A stretch of DNA of 64,000 nucleotides, taken from Leeuwenhoekiella sp. Lineage in GTDB: Bacteria > Bacteroidota > Bacteroidia > Flavobacteriales > Flavobacteriaceae. The stretch covers positions 62,001-126,000 of the forward strand of contig PAPI01000004.1 in NCBI GenBank assembly GCA_002708845.1, written 5' to 3'. Below the pieces are notes generated by a model. That model ran no database searches. It was not told where the DNA came from and was given only the letters and a program-made list of their open reading frames with translations. A program made the position numbers and the translations under genes. Shown here one piece after another: positions 1 to 9,329 of this stretch (positions within the stretch are counted from its first letter, which is position 1; each line of letters begins with the position of its first letter).

Positions 1-263
1 ACAATCTCGACACTTTGCAGCATAGACTCCAGATTCGCACCAAATATTTGTATGCCTACGGGGCGTTCTTTCTCGTAGATATCTAACTTCATCACGCTTT
101 TAGCAGCGTCACGTATAAGGCCCTCACTTGAGATAAACTCTGTAAATACTACATCTGCACCCTGCTCTTTGCATAATGCGCGAAAGGGCGGGTCACTCAC
201 ATCTTCCATGGGTGCCAAAAGCAACGGGAAGTCTCCTACATCAATATCTCCAATTTTTGCCAA
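1..263 (-). CDS. dusB: tRNA-dihydrouridine synthase, DusB-like (partial)
   Basis: The reverse strand encodes the N-terminus of a dihydrouridine synthase, which reduces uridines in the tRNA D-loop using FMN and NADPH. The visible part begins AKIGDIDVGDFPLLLAPMED and continues with VSDPPFRALCKEQGADVVFT, the TIM-barrel entry with the APMxxVSD motif typical of the DusB branch, and then GIQIFGANLESM. The 3' part lies beyond the window edge. There is no ATG; TTG at 261-263 places the family-typical KIGD start at the right distance, and an in-frame stop lies some 75 bases further upstream. Family is sure, exact subfamily and start are less so. Confidence 0.85.
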   Translation of the reverse strand, partial: MAKIGDIDVGDFPLLLAPMEDVSDPPFRALCKEQGADVVFTEFISSEGLIRDAAKSVMKLDIYEKERPVGIQIFGANLESMLQSVEI

Positions 264-383
264 AGCTTTGATTTTTACTTCAATATCTTTAAGGTAACCT
301 AAAAGACTATCGAGTCTGTATTATCGCGCAAAATTAAACAATGTTTGGCAAACTATACCTATACCGGTTTGCTTCCCAAAAAT

Positions 384-2816
384 CTAGTCATTTGGTTTTA
401 AACGGCTCTCTTCTTCAGCATTAACTGCTCTGCCATTATCTCTAAGCTTGAAGTTTCCAAATTTATACCGAAGTCCTACCCGTATTTTCCGTGATTCGGG
501 CATAGCGAAAAACGAATTGTTCTGGTTGAGATAACGCGAAGTCATCGGAATGTTATTCGTATTCAAAATATCTTCAGAACTCAGATTAAAAATTAATCTT
601 CCGTTTAAAAAACTCTTCTGAATGTCAATATTTAAAGCATACTGCGGCCTGTCGTATTGATATGAACCTGATAAGATATTTGAAATGAACGTATTTGACA
701 AAGTTGCGGTAAGAGTACGCTCCTGATCAATAATAAAATAATTTTGCGTTTGGGCATAAAAACCGGTAATCTTTTGCTTGTAATCCTGGTCAACGCTCTC
801 AAGTGCCTTAAATTCATTCTCCATTCTAAAAAGTGAAGTATTAGCGCTCATCCACATCCAGTTGGTCACAAATTCAGAATAAATCACATCCAGACTGTAT
901 TGTTGCTCGTAATTGAGATTAGTGTTTACACCGCGTAATGTCAGGTTTTCATTATCCTGAAAAGGTAATCTGGACATCATATCATCTACACGATCCCAAT
1001 ATAAATTAATGAAAAGCTTACTTTTAAAAGTATAACTGAACTCTACGTGGTTGTTGATTGCAGGCTGAATATTAGGATTCCCTTCCTGAAAGTTATTTTC
1101 ATTCAAAAAATACCGGAACGGATTTAAACTCTGGAAACGCGGCCTCTCAATCCTGCGGCTGTAGGTGAGTCCAAAAGAATGATTTTCAGACGGACTGTTC
1201 ATCAAATAGACGGTTGGGAAAAGCTCAAAATACTCTTGCGTATTGACTACTCCGAGTGTTCTTGAGTTTCCATTAGCATCGGTATATTCTCCACGCAAAC
1301 CGGCCTGAAGACTCCATTTTTCCCAATCCTTCGAAAAGCTGAAATAGGATGCATAAATACTTTCAGTATAATCAAAATTATCATTCAGGATTGCATTGCC
1401 GGTATTAATATCACCATTGCCGTCAAAAAACTCCTGCCTGCTCTTTGAATCGATTCCTGAATATTTAGCGCCGGCTTCAAATGCCCAACTTCCTAAATTC
1501 CCGGTATAATCTAGTTGACCTGTATAGATCTGAGAATTTTGAGTGGGTATGGTATTAAATGAATTGGCATTTAAAAGATTGCCTTGCGGCGAAAAATAGC
1601 GCGTTGCTACAGCTTGCGACTGATCGTTAGCATAATCAATATAGTTTGCATTTGCAGTAAGGGTCGCATCGTTTTCACCCAGCTGGCGCTCATAATTCAA
1701 ATTAAAAAGCAAATTATCCCTCGAATTCTCAAGAAAGCTCTTGGTAGTATAAAGCGAATCAAGTTGCCCTTGTGGATTGAAAATTTCGGTTCTCCCGCTG
1801 ATGTCTGAGTCGGCTTTTGGGGTGTGCAGCACATTGGCGCTCAGACTCAGCATGTCTTTTTCGCTTAGCGTAAAATCTAAAATAGTATTGAAGCTGTGCG
1901 AAAGCGTGCGGGTATCCTTTGTAAACAAATCATCCCAGGTTGCTTTAGTGCTTCCATTGGGATTGAAAAATTCGATGAAGCCTTCATCGGTTTTGGTATC
2001 TAAACGCGAATTGAAAGTATAACCGGCATAAGCATTAAGCCAATCGGTTTTATAATAGTGACTGGTTCCTGCTGCGTATTTAGGCAAAATACCTACAGTT
2101 GCCGAAGCGTCTACACTTCCTTTATAACCTATCGACAGATTTTTGGATGTTACAATATTTAAAATCGCTCCACCTTCTGCATCGTATTTGGCAGGTGGCG
2201 TGGTAATCACCTCAACAGATTTTACGTTAACCCCTGCAAAACCTTCCAGCAATTGCTGCAGTTCGTCATTGGTTAAGTACACCTTGCGATCATTGATGTA
2301 CACCTGCGCAGGACGATTTCTTACCAAAATGCTTCCCTGGTTAACAATGACTCCGGGTGTGCGCTTCAGAATATCAAAAGTGGTCCCTGAAGAAATCGCT
2401 GTGTTTTCCACATCAAAAATCAGACGATCCGTCTTACGCTGTATGATTGGCCTACGGGCAGTTACGGTGACTTCATTTAAAAACTGAGCAGACTCTTTTA
2501 GTACAATAACCGGTACACTTAAGCTTTCCTGAAGTTCAAAAGGATTACTATAGACGTCTTCATAGCCAACATAACTGGCTTTAAGCAGGTAGTTACCGCT
2601 ATTCAAATCTCCAAATTTGAACGCACCTTCTTCATTGGTAACCGACCCACTCACAAAAGTAGAATCGGCGGCTTTTAAGAGTAAAACATTGGAAAACGGG
2701 ATCGGCTTTTGTTCAACATTCTGAACAAGCCCGTCAAGGACTAGACTTTGAGCTGATAGAAATAGGGGGGCGAAAACAAAGAAGTTAAATAGTAATTTTG
2801 ATCGCATAGGGCTCAA
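384..2816 (-). CDS. Outer-membrane TonB-dependent-receptor-like protein with carboxypeptidase regulatory domain
   Basis: An 810-residue outer-membrane protein. Residues 1-22 form a signal peptide ending near LSAQ; residues about 25-110 look like the carboxypeptidase-D regulatory-like beta-sandwich (KPIPFSNVLLL, GSVTNEEGAFKFGDL, YVGYED) that precedes many Bacteroidota receptors; residues about 120-225 resemble a plug (TPGVIVNQGSILVRNRPAQV, YINDRKVYL, VEVITTPPAKYDAEGGAILNI); the remainder is a long beta-strand-rich barrel of the OMP_b-brl_3 type. Such proteins take up or respond to large ligands at the cell surface, but the ligand cannot be read here. No SusD-like lipoprotein, sigma/anti-sigma pair or glycanase lies next to it, so it is not a visible polysaccharide-utilisation locus. 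M4 is an equally plausible start. Confidence 0.85.
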   Translation of the reverse strand: MSPMRSKLLFNFFVFAPLFLSAQSLVLDGLVQNVEQKPIPFSNVLLLKAADSTFVSGSVTNEEGAFKFGDLNSGNYLLKASYVGYEDVYSNPFELQESLSVPVIVLKESAQFLNEVTVTARRPIIQRKTDRLIFDVENTAISSGTTFDILKRTPGVIVNQGSILVRNRPAQVYINDRKVYLTNDELQQLLEGFAGVNVKSVEVITTPPAKYDAEGGAILNIVTSKNLSIGYKGSVDASATVGILPKYAAGTSHYYKTDWLNAYAGYTFNSRLDTKTDEGFIEFFNPNGSTKATWDDLFTKDTRTLSHSFNTILDFTLSEKDMLSLSANVLHTPKADSDISGRTEIFNPQGQLDSLYTTKSFLENSRDNLLFNLNYERQLGENDATLTANANYIDYANDQSQAVATRYFSPQGNLLNANSFNTIPTQNSQIYTGQLDYTGNLGSWAFEAGAKYSGIDSKSRQEFFDGNGDINTGNAILNDNFDYTESIYASYFSFSKDWEKWSLQAGLRGEYTDANGNSRTLGVVNTQEYFELFPTVYLMNSPSENHSFGLTYSRRIERPRFQSLNPFRYFLNENNFQEGNPNIQPAINNHVEFSYTFKSKLFINLYWDRVDDMMSRLPFQDNENLTLRGVNTNLNYEQQYSLDVIYSEFVTNWMWMSANTSLFRMENEFKALESVDQDYKQKITGFYAQTQNYFIIDQERTLTATLSNTFISNILSGSYQYDRPQYALNIDIQKSFLNGRLIFNLSSEDILNTNNIPMTSRYLNQNNSFFAMPESRKIRVGLRYKFGNFKLRDNGRAVNAEEESRLKPND

Positions 2817-2925
2817 ATCTAAATTAATTTTTAGGTTAAATTATCGTGATTCTAAAAAATTTCGATGATTGACAGCCAATCCTTGAGGTACAATAGATTT
2901 ATTAGAAAATGCTTAACCTAAACCG

Positions 2926-2933
2926 TATATTTG
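2926..2933 (+). promoter_or_regulatory. Bacteroidota-type -7 promoter element upstream of lepA
   Basis: TATATTTG matches the TAnnTTTG -7 consensus of the Bacteroidota primary sigma factor. It lies about 130 bases before lepA in a 247-base gap. A clear TTTG -33 element at the ideal spacing is not visible, so this is a motif-based proposal. An inverted repeat TTTACT/AGTAAA at 2953-2970 follows in the leader. Confidence 0.45.
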
Positions 2934-3063
2934 CCCCTTAAAGTTGACCCTGTTTACTTACACGAGTAAATTGTTTTTCGATTAAACGTTTTTTCAACAG
3001 AAAAAAATTGCAGACAAATCGAAAAATAATCCGTAAACCGGGCAACGCTGATGAAGAACGTCT

Positions 3064-4860
3064 ATGAAGAACATTCGCAATTTTTGCATTATCGCTCACA
3101 TTGATCACGGGAAAAGTACGCTTGCAGACCGTCTGCTAGACTCTACAGGTTCGGTAACCGATCGTGAAAAACAAGAGCAATTATTAGATAATATGGATCT
3201 GGAGCGCGAGCGTGGTATTACCATTAAATCGCACGCCATCCAGATGAATTATATACACAACGGTGAGCCTTATATTCTAAATCTCATCGACACTCCGGGA
3301 CACGTAGATTTCTCTTACGAAGTTTCGCGAAGTATTGCTGCCTGCGAAGGTGCATTACTTGTTGTTGATGCCGCGCAGAGCATTCAGGCCCAGACGATTT
3401 CTAACCTGTATCTGGCTCTCGAAAACGATCTGGAAATCATTCCGGTACTTAACAAAGTTGATTTGCCCAGCGCAAACCCCGAAGAGGTGACTGATGATAT
3501 AGTAGATCTGCTAGGTTGTAATGCAGAAGATGTAATCCCGGCCAGTGCTAAAACCGGAATTGGTATCACCGAGATCCTAACTGCGATTATTGAGCGTATT
3601 CCGCCACCAAAAGGGAATCCTGACGAGCCTCTACAAGCCTTGATTTTTGATTCGGTTTACAACCCATTTAGAGGGGTTGAAACCTATTTTAGGGTTTTGA
3701 ACGGCGAGATTACTAAAGGGCAGAACATCAAGTTTATGGCTACCGGTAAAACCTATTTTGCCGACGAGGTAGGAACTTTAAACTTAAAGCAAACACCGAA
3801 AAAAGTCATCAAAACCGGTGATGTGGGTTATCTAATCACAGGTATCAAAGAGGCGAAAGAAGTAAAAGTAGGGGATACCATTACCGATGCGAAATCGCCT
3901 ACCACCAATATGATTGAAGGTTTTGAAGATGTAAAACCTATGGTATTTGCAGGGATTTACCCCGTAGATACAGAAGATTACGAAGACCTGCGCTCTTCAA
4001 TGGAAAAACTGCAGCTTAACGATGCCTCGTTAGTCTTTCAACCGGAAAGTTCAGCTGCGCTGGGGTTTGGATTTCGATGTGGATTCTTAGGGATGTTGCA
4101 CCTGGAAATCATTCAGGAGCGTTTGGAGCGCGAGTTTGATATGACCGTGATCACAACGGTACCTAACGTATCGTATCACGCCTATACCATAAAAGATAAA
4201 GAAACGCCCATCCTGGTTAATAACCCTTCTGATTTACCAGACCCTTCAGGAATGGACCGGGTTGAAGAGCCTTTTATCAAGGCAAGCATCATTACCAAAG
4301 CCGATTTTGTAGGCCCGGTGATGTCACTGTGTATCGAAAAACGAGGGCAGATTACCAATCAGACCTATCTTACCCCAGAGCGCGTAGAATTGTCCTTTGA
4401 TATGCCTTTGGCCGAAATTGTATTTGACTTTTACGATCGTCTTAAAACGGTTTCTAAAGGCTATGCATCCTTTGACTATTCGCCTATTGGAATGCGTGCT
4501 TCGTACCTGGTAAAAGTAGACGTACTGCTTAACGGAAACACGGTAGATGCACTTTCAGCGCTGCTGCACCGTGATAATGCCTATGATATTGGTAAAAAGA
4601 TGTGTGAGAAGCTTAAAGAGTTGATTCCGCGTCAGCAATTTGATATTCCTATTCAGGCGGCGATTGGTGCTAAAATCATTGCACGTGAGACCGTAAAAGC
4701 CCTGCGTAAAGATGTTACTGCAAAATGTTATGGTGGTGATATTTCGCGGAAGCGAAAACTACTAGAAAAGCAGAAAAAAGGTAAAAAACGTATGCGCCAG
4801 GTGGGTAACGTAGAAATCCCTCAGGAGGCATTTATGGCCGTACTGAAACTTAACGATTAA
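3064..4860 (+). CDS. lepA: Elongation factor 4 (LepA), ribosome-associated GTPase
   Basis: A 598-residue translational GTPase, the usual length for LepA/EF4, which acts on elongating or initiating ribosomes and back-translocates or helps assemble them. G1 is AHIDHGKST (residues 11-19), G2 RGITI (50-54), G3 DTPGH (76-80), G4 NKVD (130-133) and G5 SAKTG. The C-terminal signature with [19 protein letters not shown] (a basic RNA-binding tail) is LepA-specific and separates it from EF-G. It follows a 247-base leader with a promoter motif and is followed within 1 base by a tiny membrane-protein gene, then a terminator. Confidence 0.98.
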   Translation: MKNIRNFCIIAHIDHGKSTLADRLLDSTGSVTDREKQEQLLDNMDLERERGITIKSHAIQMNYIHNGEPYILNLIDTPGHVDFSYEVSRSIAACEGALLVVDAAQSIQAQTISNLYLALENDLEIIPVLNKVDLPSANPEEVTDDIVDLLGCNAEDVIPASAKTGIGITEILTAIIERIPPPKGNPDEPLQALIFDSVYNPFRGVETYFRVLNGEITKGQNIKFMATGKTYFADEVGTLNLKQTPKKVIKTGDVGYLITGIKEAKEVKVGDTITDAKSPTTNMIEGFEDVKPMVFAGIYPVDTEDYEDLRSSMEKLQLNDASLVFQPESSAALGFGFRCGFLGMLHLEIIQERLEREFDMTVITTVPNVSYHAYTIKDKETPILVNNPSDLPDPSGMDRVEEPFIKASIITKADFVGPVMSLCIEKRGQITNQTYLTPERVELSFDMPLAEIVFDFYDRLKTVSKGYASFDYSPIGMRASYLVKVDVLLNGNTVDALSALLHRDNAYDIGKKMCEKLKELIPRQQFDIPIQAAIGAKIIARETVKALRKDVTAKCYGGDISRKRKLLEKQKKGKKRMRQVGNVEIPQEAFMAVLKLND

Positions 4861-4861
4861 G

Positions 4862-5023
4862 ATGAAACGCATACAGCTAATTGGTCTTGGACTTATTGTG
4901 CTTTGTGGCCTTATCAGCCAATATACTAATGCCACTCAAAATCAATTTATGGTATGGCTACTCGCTATTGGTGCGGTAGCCGGTATTTTGATGGTAATTT
5001 CTGAATATTTCAGCCGCAAGTAA
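4862..5023 (+). CDS. Small two-helix membrane protein (53 aa), unknown
   Basis: An ORF of 53 residues starts one base after the lepA stop and ends just before a strong terminator, so it must be the last cistron of the lepA transcript. It reads MKRIQLIGLGLIVLCGLISQ, then a short polar turn YTNATQNQF, then a second hydrophobic stretch MVWLLAIGAVAGILMVISEY and a basic end SRK. Two transmembrane helices with a short loop are clear. I do not recognise a family; the placement, tight spacing and good coding character support a real gene. Function unknown. Confidence 0.65.
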   Translation: MKRIQLIGLGLIVLCGLISQYTNATQNQFMVWLLAIGAVAGILMVISEYFSRK

Positions 5024-5040
5024 ACCGACATTAAAAACGA

Positions 5041-5069
5041 AAAAAGCTTCCTAAAAACGGAAGCTTTTT
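5041..5069. terminator. Bidirectional intrinsic terminator
   Basis: AAAAAGCTTCC and GGAAGCTTTTT form an 11-bp stem around a 7-base loop, with T-runs on both strands. It ends the lepA transcript and also serves the convergent oxidoreductase gene that ends at 5090. Confidence 0.85.
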
Positions 5070-5089
5070 TGTTTGGTATCACCAAAGCA

Positions 5090-6184
5090 TCAATACTGTT
5101 CCAGTTGAATGCGTTCACTGTTATTATAGCCCGACTTTAGCGCGGCCTCCACAATCTGAATATCCCGTAAACCTTCAATTCCGGGTGCGATTAGCGAAGT
5201 ATCATTCATAATGGCCAGAGCATCATCGTCCATTTGCAGGGCTTGTTGGTTACAATTACATGGCGGTAACTTCTTGCCATCGCTGGTGCTTCCCTGAACT
5301 CCATTGTAACTCTGAAACGGGGATAACTCATAGTCCCCATTTTCGCAGTTTATCTTTAAAAAGTTAACATTATCTGCATAGGTGACCCGCGCTGTGGTCT
5401 TTAATCCACCCGGGAATTCCACATCGAGCCAGGTTATTTCAGGGGCTTTATTTAAAAAGAGGTCCGGGCGTTGGGTTTCGTGTCGTGCGGTGAGCGATAC
5501 TGGTTCTAAGCCGGTTGCATAGCGCAGGGCATTAATATTATACACACCCATATCGTAGATGGCACCGCCTCCTTTAGCGCCATCCAGGCGCCAACCACCA
5601 CCGGAGCCTATACGCCAGCCCACTTCGGTGTCAACGGTTTGAATGGGTCCATAAGGTTGGGTTTTTGCCCATTTGGTAATAGTCTGCGTATTTTCTTCGT
5701 GCTGCATTCGATACCCTATCGCTAGTTTTACTCCATTTTTATCACAGGCATCTATGATCTCTTGACATTCCTCAACCGTCATCGCCATAGGTTTTTCACA
5801 GAATACGTGCTTTCCGGCATTAGCCGCCATTACGCTGTATTTTTTATGCAAAAACGTGGGTGTTACGATATAGACCACATCGATATCCGGATTATTTGCA
5901 ATCTCAGGCAAGGTCTCGTAGCTGTAGACATTTTCATCTTTGATACCATATTTCTCCTGCCATTGCGGAATTTTTTCGGGACTTCCCGTTACAATGCCGC
6001 GCAATTCTATATGCCCGGTTTGTTGTAGGGCAGGAGCCAGGTTATTAGTGGCATAACTTCCTAGCCCCAACAGGGCAACACCCAATTTTTTATTGGGTTT
6101 GGAACACGCATAATAAGGTAAGGGCAAGGTCGAGGCTGCAAGAACAAGTCCTGATTTCTTCAAAAAACTTCTGCGGGTACTCAT
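5090..6184 (-). CDS. Tat-exported Gfo/Idh/MocA family oxidoreductase
   Basis: A NAD(P)-dependent sugar or polyol dehydrogenase-type protein of about 364 residues. The twin-arginine signal RRSFLKKSG followed by a hydrophobic stretch and an Ala-x-Ala-like region shows folded export by the Tat system. The Rossmann fold starts with GVALLGLGSY; the family hallmark EKPMAMT is present, as is a typical second domain (GGGAIYDMGVYNINALRYAT). The start was set at the ATG at 6184, immediately before STRRSFL; an upstream ATG would add ten residues before the Tat motif. Substrate unknown; exported members of this family often act on glycans. The gene stands alone on its strand between two terminated units. 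Confidence 0.88.
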   Translation of the reverse strand: MSTRRSFLKKSGLVLAASTLPLPYYACSKPNKKLGVALLGLGSYATNNLAPALQQTGHIELRGIVTGSPEKIPQWQEKYGIKDENVYSYETLPEIANNPDIDVVYIVTPTFLHKKYSVMAANAGKHVFCEKPMAMTVEECQEIIDACDKNGVKLAIGYRMQHEENTQTITKWAKTQPYGPIQTVDTEVGWRIGSGGGWRLDGAKGGGAIYDMGVYNINALRYATGLEPVSLTARHETQRPDLFLNKAPEITWLDVEFPGGLKTTARVTYADNVNFLKINCENGDYELSPFQSYNGVQGSTSDGKKLPPCNCNQQALQMDDDALAIMNDTSLIAPGIEGLRDIQIVEAALKSGYNNSERIQLEQY

Positions 6185-6252
6185 CATTTTTGTTTTCAAG
6201 TTAATGAATACCAAATCAATACAGAAAATTATTCTAAAAGCTTAGGAAAACT

Positions 6253-8118
6253 TTAAAGTTCCTTTTCATCAATCTTAGGCTTGACCGGCATTTTTTCAGG
6301 ATCAAAAGGCTTACCTAAATATACCAGCTTGGTATTTTCAAAACTGTCTATATCAAGTTCATTGATATTTGACTTTAAAATTTCCAGTTCACCCGATTCC
6401 TTCTTTAGAAATATAGGCACCATATTATGATCCTCACGGGTACTTTTTACAAGCTTTTCAAAATCCTCTTTAGTATTAACCTCAACCTCCTGAATGGTAG
6501 GATGCGCACGCGCGACTTCCGTAAGTCGTATAAAGTCATCTGTTGGTGAGAAAAGACCCTCGTCAGGAGCATCCGGTCCACGCATCTCATCAGGTGTGAT
6601 TAGTCTAAACGATCCGTTTTCGCCAAAAATATCTTTAAAACGCTTGATGGCGTAGTCGTTAATGTCACCATTTCCGGTAAGTGCCATCAGGTAACCCACA
6701 TCATTCAGCTCAATATTGTTCATCAAACTATCCGAATAAATACTGTCTTCAATAGCTTCAAGGCCACGCTCTTTGGCTTTTTCAATATTGTAGCTGTTGC
6801 TATCAACAAGTACCACGTGGCGGCCGTTTTTCATCAGGTATTCACCAATGATACGTGAAGCTTTTGATGCACCGATGATTACAATACCTTTGGATTCGGT
6901 GAGGAATACACCTACAAGTTTAGCAAATATGCGTGCGGTAGTTGCATTAAGAAGTACTGTTCCCAGCACGATCATAAAAACAAGTGGAGTAATATATTCT
7001 GCACCTGCTACGCCTTCATTAACCAATTGCAAGCCAAAAAGTGAAGCAATACCTGCTGCTACAATACCACGGGGACCTACCCAGCTCACAAAAAGTTTTT
7101 CGTTAAACTTTAAACCAGAGCCTTTTGCACTTAGGAACACTCCAATAGGTCGTAAAATAAAAACCACTACCGCAAATAGCAAGGCTGCCTTCCAGGTATA
7201 AACCAGATATAAATCCTGCATTTCGATATTTGCGGAAAGTAGAATAAACAACAAGGAAATAAGCAAAACGCTCAGCGATTCTTTAAAGTAGAGAAGTTCT
7301 TTGATATTGGGCAATTTCATATTCCCCATAATAATCCCCATCACCACAACCGAAAGCAGACCACTCTCGTGGGCAAACAAATCGGAGAGTACAAATACCC
7401 CAAGCACGGTAGCCAGTGTAAATACATTCAATAAGTAATGCGGAATCACGTTGCGCTTGATTGCAAATGCCAGGGCGTGTGCAAAGGTAAAACCGAAGGT
7501 AAATCCAAAAAGTACAATTTTACCAAACTCCTCAAGAGCAGTCAGGGTAAATTCGCTACCGGCACCAACACTAATAAATTCAAAAACCAATACGGCTACC
7601 AAAGCCCCTATTGGGTCAATAAGAATCCCTTCCCATTTGAGAATGGCAGAGATGTCTTTTTTAAGTGGAATGTTACGAAGTATAGGGGTTATTACTGTAG
7701 GTCCTGTAACAATAATCAATGCTGAAAACAGAAAGGAAATTCTAAGACTCAGGTCAAAAATATAGTAGGCAGCTGCCCCTGCGCCAAAGAACGTTACAAG
7801 AGAGCCTACTATAATCAGTTTAGTGATTACCGGTCCCACATTTTTAATCTCGCTAAAACGTAGGGTAAGACCTCCTTCAAAGAGAATGATCCCAATAGCC
7901 AGAGACACAAAGTTAAAAAGCCGCTCTCCCGGAAATATGCCTGCCTCGCCATCCCAGATGGGTTCTATCCATTTGGAGCCGTCATACGTAAACAAAGTTG
8001 AAATAGGCCCCACAAAAAGCCCGATTAAAATAAGAGGTAAAATCGCAGGTATTTTAAACTTCCAGGCGACCCATTGTGCCAAAATACCTAAGATTATAAT
8101 TCCGCCCAGTTCTAACAT
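6253..8118 (-). CDS. Cation:proton antiporter (CPA1-type) with TrkA-N/RCK regulatory domain
   Basis: A 621-residue inner-membrane transporter. Residues about 1-400 contain 12 or so hydrophobic helices with the Na+/H+ exchanger core (GGLTLRFSEI, GPTVITPILRNIPL, GILIDPIGALVAVLVFEFIS). The D in LIDPIGA and the preceding helices are the usual ion-binding region. From about residue 410 a Rossmann-type RCK/TrkA-N module begins (GIVIIGASKASRIIGEYL, VVLVDSN), followed by a soluble C-terminal part, suggesting gating by nucleotide. It would export Na+ or K+ against protons for pH and osmotic homeostasis. It is separated by 68 bases from the oxidoreductase gene downstream. Confidence 0.9.
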   Translation of the reverse strand: MLELGGIIILGILAQWVAWKFKIPAILPLILIGLFVGPISTLFTYDGSKWIEPIWDGEAGIFPGERLFNFVSLAIGIILFEGGLTLRFSEIKNVGPVITKLIIVGSLVTFFGAGAAAYYIFDLSLRISFLFSALIIVTGPTVITPILRNIPLKKDISAILKWEGILIDPIGALVAVLVFEFISVGAGSEFTLTALEEFGKIVLFGFTFGFTFAHALAFAIKRNVIPHYLLNVFTLATVLGVFVLSDLFAHESGLLSVVVMGIIMGNMKLPNIKELLYFKESLSVLLISLLFILLSANIEMQDLYLVYTWKAALLFAVVVFILRPIGVFLSAKGSGLKFNEKLFVSWVGPRGIVAAGIASLFGLQLVNEGVAGAEYITPLVFMIVLGTVLLNATTARIFAKLVGVFLTESKGIVIIGASKASRIIGEYLMKNGRHVVLVDSNSYNIEKAKERGLEAIEDSIYSDSLMNNIELNDVGYLMALTGNGDINDYAIKRFKDIFGENGSFRLITPDEMRGPDAPDEGLFSPTDDFIRLTEVARAHPTIQEVEVNTKEDFEKLVKSTREDHNMVPIFLKKESGELEILKSNINELDIDSFENTKLVYLGKPFDPEKMPVKPKIDEKEL

Positions 8119-8300
8119 GAATTTTGATTTTTTGCTATGATACGGCTTTAAAAATTCATTTTAAAGCCTGATTTTGCTATTCTTTGTTAAATATAGCTTA
8201 ATTCGCCAAGGCTTAAAATTTGATTTAACGCTGTTTTAGTAATTTGCACCACTTTGTTTATCCTGAAGCCGCATTATTTTCAGCTTCCTGCGTAAAACTA

Positions 8301-8361
8301 CCTCAGGGCAAGCCCAGAGGCATTCGTTATTAACAAATTTTCATTTTCGAGGTAAACCTCG
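8301..8361. repeat. Two GC-rich hairpins in the 8119-8409 intergenic gap
   Basis: The 291-base gap between divergent genes holds no ORF but two compact palindromes. At 8301-8320 CCTC-A-GGGC-AA-GCCC-A-GAGG folds into a double stem; at 8348-8361 CGAGGT-AA-ACCTCG is a perfect 6-bp stem. Neither is followed by a T-run, so they are not simple terminators. They look like a dispersed intergenic element or a leader structure for the downstream hydrolase gene. Confidence 0.45.
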
Positions 8362-8409
8362 TGCTATTAATCTATTTGGCGGTGCCAATTAAAAATCAGT
8401 AGTCTGTTT

Positions 8410-9267
8410 ATGGTCATTCACGCAATAGAAGCCGGTAATTTTAAATTAGACGGGGGTGCTATGTTTGGAGTCGTTCCAAAATCACTCTGGACCCGTACCA
8501 ATCCTGCAGATGCAAACAATATGATTGATATTGCTGCACGCTGCTTATTGATCGAAGACGGTGATCGTCTAATTCTTATAGACACGGGAATGGGAGATAA
8601 GCAAAGCGAAAAGTTTTTTGGTTTTTACTATCCCTGGGGAGGTGATACACTCGAAAAATCTCTGAAATCAAAAGGGTTTCACCCTGATGATGTAACCGAT
8701 GTTTTTCTTACTCATTTGCACTTTGATCATTGCGGTGGCTGTATAAAATGGGCTGAAGATGGTAAAACTCCGGTTCCCGTTTTTAAAAATGCAACCTATT
8801 GGAGCAACAAAGATCACTGGGAATGGGCCACAAAACCCAATGCCCGGGAAAAAGCTTCTTTCTTGAGTGAAAACATTCTGCCTATTGAGGAAAGCGGGCA
8901 ACTTCAGTTTATTGAAAAAACCGGAAATACCTATCTCGAAAAGTCTGATTTAGGCTTTGGTATTCTATTTGCAGATGGGCATACTGATAAACAGATGATT
9001 CCACACATAAAATATAAAGACAAGACCCTTGTTTTTGCAGCAGATTTGTTGCCTACAGCAGGCCATTTACCCTTGCCTTACGTAATGGGCTTTGATACTC
9101 GGCCACTACTCACTTTGGGCGAAAAGGAAAGCTTTTTAAACGATGCGGCAAATCATAATTATTACTTGTGGTTAGAGCATGATGCACATAACCCCATAAT
9201 AACCGTAAAACACACCGAGAAAGGTGTGCGGCTTAATGAATGCCTTAAAATTGAAGATGTGCTATAA
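8410..9267 (+). CDS. MBL-fold metallo-hydrolase
   Basis: A 285-residue soluble protein of the metallo-beta-lactamase superfamily. The metal ligands H102-L-H104-F-D106-H107 are intact, preceded by the IDTGMGD strand (the D is the usual upstream motif) and followed by the FADGHTDKQ and FAADLLPTAGH blocks that carry the third His and bridging Asp, and a final LEHDAHN. Without a signal peptide it should be cytoplasmic. Members include lactonases, glyoxalases and RNases; the overall pattern fits the AHL-lactonase/quorum-quenching-like single-domain group, but no substrate can be assigned. A subtilase gene starts 62 bases later. Confidence 0.88.
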   Translation: MVIHAIEAGNFKLDGGAMFGVVPKSLWTRTNPADANNMIDIAARCLLIEDGDRLILIDTGMGDKQSEKFFGFYYPWGGDTLEKSLKSKGFHPDDVTDVFLTHLHFDHCGGCIKWAEDGKTPVPVFKNATYWSNKDHWEWATKPNAREKASFLSENILPIEESGQLQFIEKTGNTYLEKSDLGFGILFADGHTDKQMIPHIKYKDKTLVFAADLLPTAGHLPLPYVMGFDTRPLLTLGEKESFLNDAANHNYYLWLEHDAHNPIITVKHTEKGVRLNECLKIEDVL

Positions 9268-9329
9268 CATCAAATGTTTAAGTGACAAGAATATAAAACC
9301 TAAATATTAAATATTAATAAATTCTGATA

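Noticed and set aside
384-2816. SusC/SusD polysaccharide-utilisation locus around the receptor
   Set aside because: No SusD-like lipoprotein, glycanase or sigma factor lies within several kilobases.
4742-4757. TTTCGC-GGAA-GCGAAA palindrome in lepA
   Set aside because: It encodes the invariant SRKRK segment of LepA, so the symmetry follows from the conserved protein sequence.
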